NCBI GenBank assembly: GCA_019359245.1
Contig: JAHHHR010000004.1
Coordinates: 1-64,000 of the forward strand
Direction of reading: 5' to 3'
DNA from: Nostoc desertorum CM1-VF14
Lineage (GTDB): Bacteria; Cyanobacteriota; Cyanobacteriia; Cyanobacteriales; Nostocaceae
Length of the DNA stretch: 64,000 nucleotides
A program made the position numbers and the translations under genes. Of this stretch, positions 18,130 through 28,200 are shown piece after piece (position 1 is the stretch's first letter; each line of letters opens with the position of its first letter). The notes beneath the pieces were generated by a model that made no database searches, had not been told where the DNA came from, and saw only the letters and a program-made list of their open reading frames with translations.

Positions 18130-20598
18130 TTACTCAACACCTTGGGGTAACAATTCCCGGCGCTGTTGAGAACTAACTTGGACAATGCCATTTTCATCCA
18201 CATCAACAACGGCTGTATCGCCATCCTTGATACGACCAGACAGAATTTCTTCTGCTAGGCTATCTTCTAACAGGCGCATAATTGCCCGACGTAATGGCCT
18301 CGCGCCGTAGCTGGGACTGTAACCTTCTTGGATCAAACGATCCTTGAAGCGGTCTGTGACTTCTAAGGTGATACCCTTTTCCGTCAGACGACCAAATACT
18401 TCCTTGAGCATAATTTCGGCGATTTGGGTCACTTCCGGCTTGTTCAACTGACGGAAGACGATAATTTCATCGAGTCGGTTGAGGAACTCTGGACGGAAGT
18501 ACTGCTTGAGTTCTTCGTTGACCAAAGAGCGAATCCGGTTGTAAGTTGACTCACTGGCATCTTCGGAGAATTCAAAGCCGATACCGCTACCGCCTTTTTC
18601 AATTACCTTAGAACCAATATTGGAAGTTAAAATCAGCAAGGTGTTCTTGAAGTCCACCGTGCGACCTTTAGCATCAGTTAACCGACCGTCTTCCAAAATT
18701 TGCAGCAGCATATTGAAGACATCGGGGTGGGCTTTTTCGATTTCGTCGAACAACACCACGGTGTAAGGACGCCGCCGCACGGCTTCGGTTAGCTGACCAC
18801 CTTCGTTATAGCCAACATAACCTGGAGGGGAACCAATCAGCTTGCTGACGGTGTGACGCTCCATGTATTCGGACATATCTAAGCGGATCATCGCTTCTTC
18901 GGAACCGAAGAAGTAAGCAGCTAAGGATTTCGCCAACTCGGTTTTACCTACACCAGTAGGCCCAGAGAACACAAAGCTAGCTATGGGTCGGTTAGGATTC
19001 TTCAAACCGACACGAGCGCGGCGAATTGCTCGTGAAACTGCCTTCACAGCTTCATCTTGACCAATTAAACGCTGGTGCAAGGTGTCTTCCATGTGCAGCA
19101 GCTTTTCAGATTCAGATTCGGTGAGTTTGTTCACCGGTACTCCAGTCCAGGAAGCGACAATGTGAGCAATGTCTTCTTCTGTAACTACAGGTTCTTCACC
19201 TTCTGTGCCTGTTGCATTGGTCTTGCTTTGAGCGATCGCCCGGATTTCGGCTTTGATTTCCATTTCGCGATCGCGCAATTCCCCAGCTTTATCAAAGTCT
19301 TGGGAGCGCACTGCGTCATCTTTTTCTTTTAATATCTGACGCAGTTCTTTGTCTAACTCCTTAGCTGCGGGTGGCAGTTGGGAGTTAATCAAGCGCACTC
19401 TAGAACCAGCTTCATCAACTAAATCGATGGCTTTATCTGGGAGGAAGCGATCGCTAATGTAACGGTCTGACAATTTCGCCGCCGCTACCAATGCTTCGTC
19501 GGAGATTTTCAGTTTGTGGTGTTGCTCGTAGCGTTCGCGCAAACCATATAAAATTTCAATTGTTTCATCAACTGTAGGTTCGCCAACCATGACTGGTTGG
19601 AAACGCCGCTCTAGTGCTGCATCTCGCTCGATGTGCTTCCGGTATTCATCTAAGGTTGTAGCACCGATGCACTGCAACTCACCTCTAGCCAAAGCTGGCT
19701 TGAGGATATTTGCTGCGTCAATAGCACCTTCTGCTGCACCTGCACCAATTAAGGTGTGTACCTCATCAATCACGAGAATGACATTACCCGCCGAGCGGAT
19801 TTCATCCATGATTTTTTTCAAGCGTTCTTCAAATTCACCCCGGTATTTGGTTCCTGCTACGAGCAAACCAATATCCAGTGTGACAACGCGTTTATCTTCG
19901 AGGATGTCAGGGACATCTTTCGTAGCAATGCGTGAAGCTAAACCTTCAGCGATCGCTGTTTTACCAACCCCTGGTTCCCCAATCAGCACTGGGTTATTTT
20001 TAGTCCGGCGACCCAATATCTGAATCACCCGCTCAATTTCCTTAGCGCGTCCCACCACTGGGTCGAGCTTATTATCCATTGCCATCTGGGTCAGGTTTGA
20101 ACCAAATTCATCCAGAGTCGGGGTTTTTGTGCGACCGGATGAGCCGCCTGGTGAAACTTCGGCAGTTTCTCCCAACATGCGGATGACTTGGGTTCTTACC
20201 TTAGATAGATCCACACCGAGGTTTTCTAGCACCCTGGCTGCGACGCCTTCCCCTTCGCGGATTAGGCCCAACAGCAGATGCTCGGTGCCAATGTAGTTAT
20301 GCCCCAGTTGGCGTGCTTCTTCCAAGGAGAGTTCTAAAACTCGCTTTGCCCGTGGCGTAAACGGAATTTCCACAGCAACAAAGCCTGATCCCCGTCCTAT
20401 AATTTTTTCAACTTCAATTCGGGCATCTTTGAGATTGACGCCCATTGATTTCAGCACCTTCGCAGCCACCCCAGTGCCTTCGCCAATCAGACCCAGGAGG
20501 ATCTGCTCGGTTCCAACAAAGTTGTGACCTAAACGGCGGGCCTCTTCTTGGGCCAGCATGATTACCTTAATGGCTTTTTCTGTGAAGCGCTCAAACAT
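18130..20598 (-). CDS. clpC: ATP-dependent Clp protease ATP-binding subunit ClpC
   Basis: An 822-residue Hsp100 unfoldase that feeds proteins to ClpP in the cytosol and in photosynthetic organisms supports general proteolysis. Two Clp-N repeats fill residues 1-145 ([22 protein letters not shown]). AAA-1 has [15 protein letters not shown], a UVR-type middle segment lies near 425 ([20 protein letters not shown]), and AAA-2 has [15 protein letters not shown] with the arginine-rich ARPLRRAI near the end. The length and start ([19 protein letters not shown]) match the family exactly. It is a single gene with a terminator at 18057-18089. Confidence 0.98.
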   Translation of the reverse strand: MFERFTEKAIKVIMLAQEEARRLGHNFVGTEQILLGLIGEGTGVAAKVLKSMGVNLKDARIEVEKIIGRGSGFVAVEIPFTPRAKRVLELSLEEARQLGHNYIGTEHLLLGLIREGEGVAARVLENLGVDLSKVRTQVIRMLGETAEVSPGGSSGRTKTPTLDEFGSNLTQMAMDNKLDPVVGRAKEIERVIQILGRRTKNNPVLIGEPGVGKTAIAEGLASRIATKDVPDILEDKRVVTLDIGLLVAGTKYRGEFEERLKKIMDEIRSAGNVILVIDEVHTLIGAGAAEGAIDAANILKPALARGELQCIGATTLDEYRKHIERDAALERRFQPVMVGEPTVDETIEILYGLRERYEQHHKLKISDEALVAAAKLSDRYISDRFLPDKAIDLVDEAGSRVRLINSQLPPAAKELDKELRQILKEKDDAVRSQDFDKAGELRDREMEIKAEIRAIAQSKTNATGTEGEEPVVTEEDIAHIVASWTGVPVNKLTESESEKLLHMEDTLHQRLIGQDEAVKAVSRAIRRARVGLKNPNRPIASFVFSGPTGVGKTELAKSLAAYFFGSEEAMIRLDMSEYMERHTVSKLIGSPPGYVGYNEGGQLTEAVRRRPYTVVLFDEIEKAHPDVFNMLLQILEDGRLTDAKGRTVDFKNTLLILTSNIGSKVIEKGGSGIGFEFSEDASESTYNRIRSLVNEELKQYFRPEFLNRLDEIIVFRQLNKPEVTQIAEIMLKEVFGRLTEKGITLEVTDRFKDRLIQEGYSPSYGARPLRRAIMRLLEDSLAEEILSGRIKDGDTAVVDVDENGIVQVSSQQRRELLPQGVE

Positions 20599-21095
20599 GG
20601 CTTTATCCCATCATCTGCGGTCGTGCCGGTATGCTGATTTTAGCACAGGCAAAGCTTTTGGATGCCTGTATAACAGATTATAGACATCCTGAAGCTATGA
20701 CTTGAGTTGATGGGCTAATTGTTAACTATTAACTACTTTTATCTGGCTAGTGTACTGAGGAGCTTTAGTTCACCAGCCTTTTTGGGATTAATTACAAACA
20801 GTTCACTGCTTACATTGAGAGTTGATTTACTCAATCCCAAACATCTATAACTAACATATACTTTCTTTAATGTCAAGTACAAAAAATTTTGTATAGCTTT
20901 TGCTTATAACTATTGATTTTATAATTAAATATTTAAATATAATTAAGCGCCGCAAAGTTACATTTTTTTGCTGAAGCTGATTGCAAGCTCCAATAATTCA
21001 AAATTTGTAATTCTTAGCTACTAAGAGTTATGCATTGACAAGAACGACTGATATAGATTTGAAAAACTACATCTGCCGTAAGAAGTATTATTAGT
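20599..21095. other. Intergenic region upstream of clpC
   Basis: About 500 AT-rich bases with no reading frame of note. The clpC promoter and leader should lie in the first part on the minus strand; no CIRCE-type or other operator was recognised. Confidence 0.45.
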
Positions 21096-21255
21096 TGGTG
21101 TTAACTTAAGACTAAATCTCTGTGAAGGAGGAAGAAATTTAGAACGGGATTCAATCCTATCTAATTCCAAGCCACCAAATCGAAGGTTTTGGTGGAGGTC
21201 ACAGCAGCCCCCACGTTAGGCATTCTCTGTCTCCAATTGGGAACGAGACGACAAG
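21096..21255 (+). ncRNA. Candidate structured RNA, copy A of a two-copy family in this window
   Basis: The stretch shares ordered blocks with 41771-41924: TAACTTAAG (21102-21110) followed by an AAATC, then variable hairpins, then TTAGGCATTCT (21216-21226) and a closing hairpin. The strongest local hairpin is CCACCAAA (21172-21179) with TTTGGTGG (21188-21195). The closing stem is GTCTC (21229-21233) with GAGAC (21245-21249) around a loop ending TTGGGAAC. The loop ending TTGG(G)AAC and the block order are kept in copy B while the middle stems differ. It lies between genes and points toward the 3' end of rimI, so it is not a leader of the next gene. I know no named family that fits. Confidence 0.45.
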
Positions 21256-21267
21256 ACGAATCCCCAA

Positions 21268-21819
21268 CTACTTAAAAAGCAAGTGCCAAGAGGATTTATT
21301 TAGGCGATCGCTAACCATAGAATACCACTGGTCTAAAGTTGCTTGAAATTTGGAGTGTTGTAAATCTGGGAGCCATAGGATTAGGGCATCCTCACCGTTA
21401 TCTTGGTAGTAGCCTCGCCGCCGTCCAGCTGTTTTGAAGCCAAATTTTTGGTATAAAGATATTGCCGCCAAGTTGGAAGCTCGGACTTCAAGGGTAGCTC
21501 GCTCCATTTTGCGATCGCAAGCTGTCTTAATGAGTGAATATAATAAAGCCGCACCCATTCCTTGACGGTGATATTGAGGATGAACCGCCAAAATTGTAAT
21601 GTGGGCTTCATCTAAAATTGACCAAAAGCAACCCATTCCTAGCAAACTTGTGCTGGAGGAGGGGGAAAATAAACCGAGTATATCGCTGTTGGGACTATCC
21701 AATTCTCGTTTGTAGCCTTCCATTGTCCAAAGCCCGCCAAAACAGGCTTGATCGAGTTCCAGAATAGCACTGAGATTTTCTAATGTCAGTAATTTAATTT
21801 CTAAGTCTAATGAGATCAC
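21268..21819 (-). CDS. rimI: Ribosomal protein S18-alanine N-acetyltransferase family protein
   Basis: A 183-residue GNAT-fold acetyltransferase. HPQYHRQGMGAALL is the acetyl-CoA binding Q/R-x-x-G-x-G/A loop, preceded by HITILAV, and followed by ATLEVRASNLAAISLYQKFGFKTAGRRRGYY, which is characteristic of RimI. RimI acetylates the N-terminal Ala of ribosomal protein S18, but relatives modify other proteins. The C-terminal extension of about 30 residues (FQATLDQWY onwards) is beyond the usual core. It is divergent from lysA with a 92-base gap. Confidence 0.88.
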   Translation of the reverse strand: MISLDLEIKLLTLENLSAILELDQACFGGLWTMEGYKRELDSPNSDILGLFSPSSSTSLLGMGCFWSILDEAHITILAVHPQYHRQGMGAALLYSLIKTACDRKMERATLEVRASNLAAISLYQKFGFKTAGRRRGYYQDNGEDALILWLPDLQHSKFQATLDQWYSMVSDRLNKSSWHLLFK

Positions 21820-21911
21820 ATTTATTGAATAACGTTACAAACCCTTTGTACACTGGGAATCGGGAGACAAACTCAAAGCCCGTAATTTGAACAAGGAAAA
21901 CTTTTATATTT

Positions 21912-23321
21912 ATGGTATCGACTCACCCCACAGGGGTTCAACATTCTGGAAGTCAATATTTACCTCAAAGGCACGATACTAAGGCAAATCCATCGCCTAA
22001 TCAGGAACTTTTACCCTTAACTGCCAGAGTCCATAATCATGACTCCCTGGAAATTGGTGGGTGTGATGTCACAACCCTAGTTGAGCAGTTTGGTTCACCT
22101 TTATATATTTTAGATGAAGAAACCTTGCGCTCGGCTTGTCAGCAATATCGAGATGCTTTCAAGCAGTACTACAAGGGCGAATCTCAAGTATTGTACGCCT
22201 CAAAAGCTTGGAATTGTTTAGCAGTTTGTGCGATCGCGGCATCAGAGGATTTAGGAATTGATGTTGCATCAGGCGGTGAACTTTACACCGCGCTGCAAGC
22301 AGGTGTCAATCCTGAGAAAATCTATCTTCATAACAACAATAAATCTCGTGAAGAACTGATTTTTGCCACTGAAGTCGGTTGCACTATTGTCGTGGATAAC
22401 TGGCACGAGTTACGCACTTTAGTAGAAATTGTCGAGAGTGCAAATTCCCCCTCTGTACATCCTCGATTCCTGTTGCGTCTGACTCCAGGTATTGAATGTC
22501 ACACACATGAATATATCCGCACGGGGCAACTAGATAGTAAATTTGGCTTTGATCCAAATGAATTAGAGGAATTATTTACTTTTGTCAGCAAACAGTCTTT
22601 CCTTAACTGCGTAGGGTTACATGCTCATATCGGTTCCCAAATTTTTGAACGCCAACCGCATCGAGATTTAGCAGCTTTGATGGTGCAGTGGTTGCGGAAA
22701 GCGGCAAAGTATGGTTTAAAACTGACAGAATTAAATGTCGGTGGCGGTTTAGGGATTAAGTATATAGAATCAGACGATCCCCCCAGTATTGAAGAGTGGG
22801 TGAAGCCGATTTGTGAAGTGATCCAAGAAGCTTGTGCAGCAGAAAATTTACCTTTGCCAAAATTATTGTGTGAACCGGGGCGATCGCTAATTGCCACGGC
22901 TTGCGTCACTGCTTATACTATTGGTTCATCCAAAGTTATCCCAGAAATTCGTACCTATGTAGCGATCGATGGGGGAATGTCTGACAATCCCCGCCCGATT
23001 ACTTACCAATCAGTTTATCGGGCAGTCGTTGCCAATAAAATGTCTTCTCCTTTAACCCAAACAGTCACAATTGCTGGGAAACATTGTGAATCAGGAGATA
23101 TTCTGATTAAGAATGCACTACTTCCAAAGACTGAACCAGGAGATATTCTCGTAGTTATGGGAACTGGTGCGTACAATTACAGTATGGCATCTAACTACAA
23201 CCGCTTACCCCGACCGGCAGCAGTCGTAGTAGCAAATGGCGAAGCAAATTTAATTTTGCAACGTGAAACTTATCAAGACTTAATTCGGCAAGATCGCCTA
23301 CCAGAAAGACTAAAGAAATAG
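21912..23321 (+). CDS. lysA: Diaminopimelate decarboxylase
   Basis: A 469-residue PLP enzyme that makes L-lysine from meso-diaminopimelate. The TIM-barrel begins with FGSPLYILDEETLR; the PLP-binding Lys lies in LYASKAWN; GIDVASGGELYTAL, HIGSQIF, LNVGGGLGIKY, the phosphate-binding CEPGRSLIA and the late GDILVVMGTGAYNYSMASNYN are as expected. The N-terminal ~45 residues are extra and polar, as in other cyanobacterial homologues. It is the first gene of a plus-strand run with cdaA and uppS, though a 380-base repeat-rich spacer separates it from cdaA. Confidence 0.97.
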   Translation: MVSTHPTGVQHSGSQYLPQRHDTKANPSPNQELLPLTARVHNHDSLEIGGCDVTTLVEQFGSPLYILDEETLRSACQQYRDAFKQYYKGESQVLYASKAWNCLAVCAIAASEDLGIDVASGGELYTALQAGVNPEKIYLHNNNKSREELIFATEVGCTIVVDNWHELRTLVEIVESANSPSVHPRFLLRLTPGIECHTHEYIRTGQLDSKFGFDPNELEELFTFVSKQSFLNCVGLHAHIGSQIFERQPHRDLAALMVQWLRKAAKYGLKLTELNVGGGLGIKYIESDDPPSIEEWVKPICEVIQEACAAENLPLPKLLCEPGRSLIATACVTAYTIGSSKVIPEIRTYVAIDGGMSDNPRPITYQSVYRAVVANKMSSPLTQTVTIAGKHCESGDILIKNALLPKTEPGDILVVMGTGAYNYSMASNYNRLPRPAAVVVANGEANLILQRETYQDLIRQDRLPERLKK

Positions 23322-23703
23322 TCATTATTCCTTGGTCATTGGTGAGCCAGCACGATCTTCTCCCTTGGCGCTAGCCTCTCCCTTTGGGAGAAGGGGAGAC
23401 GCCAAGGGCGATAGCGCAGCGTTAGCGAGTTATCGAGCGTCTGGGGGTTTCCCCCATGAGTGACTGGCGTTAGCAAAGCGGTAGCGACGCAGGAGCGTCA
23501 CCCGTAAGAGTCATTAGCTAGGAGCTAAACCCCGTCTATTTTGAAACCTAGAGTTTTTGAAGAGAGTATATTATTCTATCGAGGCTTGAGTTTTGAGCTT
23601 TAGCCTCATTACAAAAAAACTACGGTTTTCACAGTAGACGCAGTTTAGTAACAAATGACAAATGACTAACTGTAATTAGAGGCAAAAGTGTAATCCAGAT
23701 GTC
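23322..23703. repeat. Repeat-rich spacer between lysA and cdaA
   Basis: The spacer contains dispersed repeat modules, including CTCTCCCTTTGGGAGAAGGG (an inverted repeat near 23370-23400), GCGATAGCGCAGCGTTAGCG, GGTTTCCCCCATGAGTGACT and GGTAGCGACGCAGGAGCGTC, and a short ACAAATGACAAATGAC tandem near 23651. No gene is visible. Confidence 0.6.
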
Positions 23704-24627
23704 ATGAGAGATTGGTGGACGCAATGGCTGAGAAACCTGGGATGGTCACAGTCCTTGCTACTTGGGACTCTGGATATTGTGTTAGTGCTGGCGCTGACGT
23801 ACATGATACTAGTTATTATTAGTGAGCGCCGAACATTATGGATGGTGAGGGGATTCATTATCTTAATGCTAGCCTCAGCACTAAGTGGCAGCTTAGGACT
23901 ACCTCTGCTAAGTTTTGTACTAGAAAAACTGGTGATTGGTTGTGCTGTAGCGATGGCAGTTGCTCTACAGTCAGAGTTTCGGCGGTTTTTGGAGCAATTA
24001 GGGCGTGGCGAATTCCGCCAGCTGTTTCAACCCGATCGGCTGGCAATCCCCAAATCTGATAGTGTAATTGATGAAATTGTTGAGGCTGTTAAAGAATTGT
24101 CAAAAAACCGTATTGGAGCTTTGCTAATTGTGGAAACCACAGGGCCAATTGATGAGCGAGATTTTTCTGTGCCAGGAGTAAAGCTAAATGCGGAGGTTTC
24201 TAAAGAACTAATCCAGACAATTTTTCAGCCAAAAACTTTGCTACACGATGGAGCAACATTGATTCGTGGATCACGGATCATCTCATCAGGTATAATTTTA
24301 CCACTTTCGGGACGCACAGCCTCGCGCCAGTTGGGAACACGCCATCGGGCGGCAATGGGAATTACTGAGCGGGTCGAAAATTGCATTTGTGTCGTTGTTT
24401 CTGAAGAAACGGGTTCTATTTCCTTAGCGGAACGGGGAACCTTAAATAGACCCCTGACGATTAGGAAATTGAAAGAGTCATTAGAGGCTCTTTTATCCCC
24501 AGCCGTAGATAGGGAAGCTGTTGCTCCTGGTCTATTGAGTTTTGTTCGTCAGACAGGTGGGAAGGCACTAGCACTGGTTTCACGTTTACTCGGATTACCA
24601 TCGACCGCTTCTCGAGATAAAAAATGA
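23704..24627 (+). CDS. cdaA: Diadenylate cyclase (c-di-AMP synthase)
   Basis: A 307-residue membrane-bound DisA_N-domain protein that makes cyclic di-AMP from two ATP. Residues about 18-95 form membrane helices ([18 protein letters not shown] segments). The catalytic domain has the diagnostic DGA motif ([11 protein letters not shown], near residue 182) and RHR motif ([10 protein letters not shown], near 214), followed by [13 protein letters not shown]. c-di-AMP controls potassium and osmotic balance and the night response in cyanobacteria. Its stop overlaps the uppS start by four bases (ATGA), so the two are translationally coupled. About 30 residues follow the catalytic domain. Confidence 0.95.
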   Translation: MRDWWTQWLRNLGWSQSLLLGTLDIVLVLALTYMILVIISERRTLWMVRGFIILMLASALSGSLGLPLLSFVLEKLVIGCAVAMAVALQSEFRRFLEQLGRGEFRQLFQPDRLAIPKSDSVIDEIVEAVKELSKNRIGALLIVETTGPIDERDFSVPGVKLNAEVSKELIQTIFQPKTLLHDGATLIRGSRIISSGIILPLSGRTASRQLGTRHRAAMGITERVENCICVVVSEETGSISLAERGTLNRPLTIRKLKESLEALLSPAVDREAVAPGLLSFVRQTGGKALALVSRLLGLPSTASRDKK

Positions 24628-25373
24628 CAGCACAACAAACTAAACTGCAAGATTTGCCTACTGACTTAAAACGAGAACAATTGCCGCAGCACGTTGCGGT
24701 GATTATGGATGGCAATGGTCGATGGGCTAAACGTCAGGGTCTACCACGGATTATGGGTCATAAGCGAGGAGTAGATGCTCTCAAGGATTTACTTCGCTGT
24801 TGTCAAGATTGGGGAATTCAGGCGCTGACGGCTTATGCTTTTTCAACAGAAAACTGGAAAAGGCCGCAGGAAGAGGTAGATTTTTTGATGACTCTTTTTC
24901 AAAGAGTTTTGCGCCAAGAATTGCGGGAAATGATCGAAGAGAATGTTCAAATTAAGTTTGTGGGAAATTTGCAGGCCCTGCCACGATCGCTCCAACAAGA
25001 AATATCCCGTTCAATGGAAGAAACTAAGGATAATCGTGGTATCCGGTTTTCAGTAGCAACTAATTATGGCGGACGGCAAGAGATTTTACAAGCTTGTCAG
25101 GCGATCGCAAAACTTGTTCAGCAAGGTCTGCTACAACCCGATGAAATTAATGAACAGGTATTTGAGAGCCACTTGTATACAGCCGGAATTACTGACCCAG
25201 ATTTGTTAATTCGCACCAGTGGAGAAATGCGCCTCTCAAATTTCCTTCTCTGGCAAATGGCTTATGGAGAAATTTACATCACCGATGCTCTCTGGCCCGA
25301 TTTTGACCGGGCTGAGTTTCACCGCGCCTTATGTGCCTATCAACAACGCGAGCGGCGATTTGGGAAAGTATAA
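24624..25373 (+). CDS. uppS: Isoprenyl transferase (undecaprenyl diphosphate synthase)
   Basis: A 249-residue cis-prenyltransferase that extends farnesyl diphosphate with isopentenyl units to the lipid carrier used for peptidoglycan and glycans. The catalytic Asp lies in [16 protein letters not shown], followed by [43 protein letters not shown] and the C-terminal substrate-binding Arg/Glu region. Length is normal. The ATG overlaps the cdaA stop. The position next to cdaA links c-di-AMP synthesis with cell-wall precursor synthesis in one transcript. Confidence 0.97.
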   Translation: MTAQQTKLQDLPTDLKREQLPQHVAVIMDGNGRWAKRQGLPRIMGHKRGVDALKDLLRCCQDWGIQALTAYAFSTENWKRPQEEVDFLMTLFQRVLRQELREMIEENVQIKFVGNLQALPRSLQQEISRSMEETKDNRGIRFSVATNYGGRQEILQACQAIAKLVQQGLLQPDEINEQVFESHLYTAGITDPDLLIRTSGEMRLSNFLLWQMAYGEIYITDALWPDFDRAEFHRALCAYQQRERRFGKV

Positions 25374-25452
25374 AGTAGTACATTTATTAATTCGCTAGGA
25401 TGCGTTAGCGAAACTACAAGATTGGCGATCGCACTACAATTTAATAAACTCA

Positions 25453-25674
25453 ATGATGGCTATTGATATGGTATCGATTCCTATCACCCTGGAACAACTC
25501 ATTACGGCTGTGCAACAGTTGCAACCAGAGGAACGTGCAGAGGTTGCCAGAGCGTTGATTTTAGTGGATTTACGTTCAGATTTAAGGGCTTTAATTTAAG
25601 AACTTTATGCTCAACCCCCGGTTGATGAGATTACATATGAAAATATCATGGCTGAAATTAAGGCTGTGAATTGA
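25453..25674 (+). pseudogene. Antitoxin-like small gene with an in-frame stop
   Basis: The frame from the ATG at 25453 gives MMAIDMVSIPITLEQLITAV, then LQPEERAEVARALI, LRSDLRALI, then TAA at 25597-25599, and continues in the same frame with ELYAQPPVDEITYENIMAEI to a TGA at 25674. The joined 72-residue product resembles short cyanobacterial antitoxin-like proteins that pair with PIN-type toxins. The stop suggests loss of function. No toxin gene follows. The family match is from memory. Confidence 0.5.
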
Positions 25675-25761
25675 TCACGCCAAAGCAATCGATGATACTA
25701 CTCTAGTCAACCTCAATTCAAAAGATGAGCGAGATCGCACTACACGATTGGCGAACGCTGG

Positions 25762-25986
25762 CTATACTTTGCTGCGAACCAAGTTCAACAGCTTACCTTG
25801 AACAGATTCCAAAATACAATCTCGGATGTAATTACTGGCATTGAGAATTTCCACGCCTATCAACTCTCCGGCTGCATTCAGTTCAGCAGTCACATTTGGA
25901 CTAATTTCAATACTTGCTGATTCTGGCTCTTCGGAGATGAGCAGATGAAGAATATCCTCTTCTTTGAAATAGTTTATTTGTGGCAA
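25762..25986 (-). CDS. DUF2283 family protein
   Basis: A 74-residue protein with INYFKEEDILHLLISEEP, SIEISPNVTAELNAAGELIGVEIL and an acidic middle, which fits the DUF2283 family of small beta-rich proteins. These are often encoded next to small toxin-like or DUF4258-like proteins. Here the gene just upstream on the same strand (26000-26277) is broken, so this may be the surviving half of a pair. The function is unknown. Confidence 0.75.
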   Translation of the reverse strand: MPQINYFKEEDILHLLISEEPESASIEISPNVTAELNAAGELIGVEILNASNYIRDCILESVQGKLLNLVRSKV

Positions 25987-25999
25987 TTGTTGCTTAATG

Positions 26000-26277
26000 T
26001 TAGATATTTGTAATTAACCGTCCGGTTTTTAGACGAAATCAAATTTGTTGTCGAGTTGTGGCGTGAATTGTAATCGGTGTAATTGTATTTTCACTTTGTT
26101 CATAGGGAATTAAAACTAGCTGTTCACCATGCTTTCCAACTGTGCGATCGCCCGATCGGTTTCTACATCATAATATCGTTCGCTGGAGAAGCGTAAGATA
26201 TTTTCAATCAGATCAAGATCAAAGCCTCTTCCAGTTGCACGGTAACGAAGATAGGATGTCCAGATAATCTCAGGCAT
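26000..26277 (-). pseudogene. Small toxin-like gene broken by a frameshift and a stop
   Basis: From the ATG at 26277 the frame reads MPEIIWTSYLRYRATGRGFD, then LIENILRFSSERYYDVETDR, and then shifts: the continuation VGKHGEQLVLIPYEQSENTI, then TIHATTRQQ, lies in another frame, with a further in-frame stop before FRLKTGRLI. The joined product is about 90 residues and looks like a DUF4258-type or related toxin-like protein encoded just before DUF2283. At least two lesions are present, so the gene is dead. The family label is tentative. Confidence 0.6.
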
Positions 26278-26320
26278 TCATTCATGATTAGCGGTTGTTG
26301 TCATCCCTCAAAAGCGATAT

Positions 26321-26593
26321 TTATGGCCCAGAAAATACCGCTTGTTCTACATCATCACGACTAAGAGAATACTTGAATGAACGTTGGATATCTTGCCCAT
26401 TTTCCCCAGATTGGACATATCGCACTACGATTTGCTCAACATCTAGCCATAGTTCAGCTTTCCAACTAGGGCGCTGTATATGCCAGCAATGCCTCTGTGT
26501 ATCGTCTTGTTGACAGCCTTGGTTTTTTAGCCACTGTTCAATTTGTGGCAGGGGATGATTATATAAAGGGGTATCAGAGGGAAGAAGAGGCAT
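26321..26593 (-). CDS. DUF3143 family protein
   Basis: A 90-residue cyanobacterial protein: PSDTPLYNHPLPQIEQWLKN, WHIQRPSWKAELWLDVEQIVVRY and FKYSLSRDDVEQAVFSGP are the conserved parts of DUF3143. The function is unknown. It lies 38 bases after a J-domain gene on the same strand, an arrangement that I recall in other cyanobacteria, so the two probably form an operon and may act together. Confidence 0.8.
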   Translation of the reverse strand: MPLLPSDTPLYNHPLPQIEQWLKNQGCQQDDTQRHCWHIQRPSWKAELWLDVEQIVVRYVQSGENGQDIQRSFKYSLSRDDVEQAVFSGP

Positions 26594-26631
26594 AGGAATT
26601 TTGGATTTTAGATTTTGGATTAGGAAATTTT

Positions 26632-27186
26632 TTAGTTTTTAATTACTATAGGAGTAATTAGTTGCAATACATGGTTAATTTGCTGTTGTACAGATGGAGT
26701 TGGCTGTAGCAAATGTGTTTGAAAAGCAGCCTCACCACGAGTTAAGCCAATGGCAATTGCTAGTATCAGACAACCTACAAATGTTAACACCAGCATAAAT
26801 AAAGCAAAAATTTCGCCAGATGAAAGGGGGCGATCGCTAGGATCGAGATAAGCTGATTTTGACCAGTCATGACGCGATACGGGACGGTTCAAGTCAGGAG
26901 GTGGTTGAATTACCGCAAAGCGAGAATAGCCAATTTTTGAATCATAGCTTAACCGCCGTTCTGGATGGCTAAGGGTAGCGTAGGCTTCGTTGATTTGCTG
27001 AAATTTGAGAGTGGCGATCGCAGTAGGCAAATCTGTAGTATCAGGATGATAGCGTTTGCTCAGTTCCCTATAAGCACGACGAATGTCCATTACCGATGCC
27101 GAGGGATGCAGTCCTAGCAGGGAGTAATAAGTTGGTTTACTGCTTTGTGGCATTGCCCCGTTGTGATTCACGGCTGTTTGAGTCAC
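26632..27186 (-). CDS. J-domain protein with a C-terminal membrane anchor
   Basis: A 184-residue co-chaperone. The J domain (residues about 20-80) has YYSLLGLHPSASVMDIRRAY, the HPD motif in KRYHPDTTD and INEAYATLSHPERRLSYD. A linker follows and then one membrane helix near residue 130-150 (IFALFMLVLTFVGCLILAIAIGL). It would recruit and activate an Hsp70 at a membrane. An ATG at residue 12 (MPQSSKPTYYSLLG) is an alternative start. It is followed by the DUF3143 gene. Confidence 0.88.
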   Translation of the reverse strand: MTQTAVNHNGAMPQSSKPTYYSLLGLHPSASVMDIRRAYRELSKRYHPDTTDLPTAIATLKFQQINEAYATLSHPERRLSYDSKIGYSRFAVIQPPPDLNRPVSRHDWSKSAYLDPSDRPLSSGEIFALFMLVLTFVGCLILAIAIGLTRGEAAFQTHLLQPTPSVQQQINHVLQLITPIVIKN

Positions 27187-27375
27187 CTTGCAATCAAGTT
27201 TTTTCTAATATTGTAAACCTCTGCCCATTCCACAGAGGAAAAAATGGCTGATCAGATTCTGGCATCATGCCCAAGCCTTTTATAGGTGAGGACTTGAATG
27301 GTTGTATTTATATACTGTACAATAATATTTATAGGGGCGAACGTCGGCTTCATGCCGTGTGTCCGAGTAGAAATT

Positions 27376-28200
27376 CTACTTAGATCTAGCCCCTTTTAGC
27401 TTTTCAAGAGTTAATATATTGCGATCGCCATACCACTCTCCATAGGGTTTGTTGCGCTTATCATCCAAGTCCATAATGAGTCTATATTTCTTGGCAAGGG
27501 GCAGAAAAAACTGGTCATCGTCGCGTTCATAGCATCGCTGTACAGCCCACAGGTAATAGTCGATGACTTGTAAACCAGCAACCTCAGATGGATAGGTAGG
27601 CTCAACGATAATCGAACTATTTGAACTAATTTTCCATTGAGACTCAAAGTTTTTCTGAGCTTGGTTGATTGCTTGTTCTAGTGCTTCTTCGCGTGCTGCC
27701 TTACCGCGTCTAGCAATAGCAATATGGATAACATCTGCTTTATGCAACAGATTTTTGAACACCCGTGTTATGAGATCGTCATAAATTGCGTTCTGCTGAA
27801 GCTTTGTACCTAAGGTCTTAAAGTTTGCTTTTGCTGATTCTGCCATATCAGCTTTACTCCGAATTGCAATGAGAACTTTGATATCGAAAGACTGCATCAG
27901 TTCAAAAACTTTTTCACGAATTTCGGGATGGTCGTCCTTAGCGTGAAAGGTAATCGCAGTCTTTTTCGCTTCAGGTTGCATGGAGGGAATATTTTTGAAG
28001 CGAGGATGAGTCATCAAGCTTGCGCGGAGTGCACTCAGTTCCCAGGTAACTTGTTCTGGATCAGAAATTTGAGCAACACCAACCATGAAAAATTTAGATG
28101 CTCCAGGTTGACCTACGATGATGCGTCCCTTTTTATCGAAGAATGTAAGATCACCTGCTTCGTCAACAAAGTAGTGACGAAATTTAATTTCTGCTGACAT
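27376..28200 (-). CDS. DUF3800 domain protein
   Basis: A 274-residue protein. HYFVDEAGDLTFFD near the N-terminus carries the D-E-(S/A)-G-D motif of DUF3800, a family with a predicted RNase H-like fold. FHAKDDHPEIREKVFELM and, near the C-terminus, LQVIDYYLWAVQRCYERDDDQFFLPL supply further conserved acidic residues. DUF3800 proteins are found in mobile and defence contexts, including some retrons, but no phage or transposon gene lies next to this one. A short repeat-like block at 27330-27370 follows the gene. Confidence 0.85.
   Translation of the reverse strand: MSAEIKFRHYFVDEAGDLTFFDKKGRIIVGQPGASKFFMVGVAQISDPEQVTWELSALRASLMTHPRFKNIPSMQPEAKKTAITFHAKDDHPEIREKVFELMQSFDIKVLIAIRSKADMAESAKANFKTLGTKLQQNAIYDDLITRVFKNLLHKADVIHIAIARRGKAAREEALEQAINQAQKNFESQWKISSNSSIIVEPTYPSEVAGLQVIDYYLWAVQRCYERDDDQFFLPLAKKYRLIMDLDDKRNKPYGEWYGDRNILTLEKLKGARSK

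Noticed and set aside
27376..28200. DUF3800 gene as the effector of the retron-like remnant
   Set aside because: Some retrons use DUF3800, but this gene is 9 kb away, on the opposite strand, beyond clpC and other housekeeping genes.
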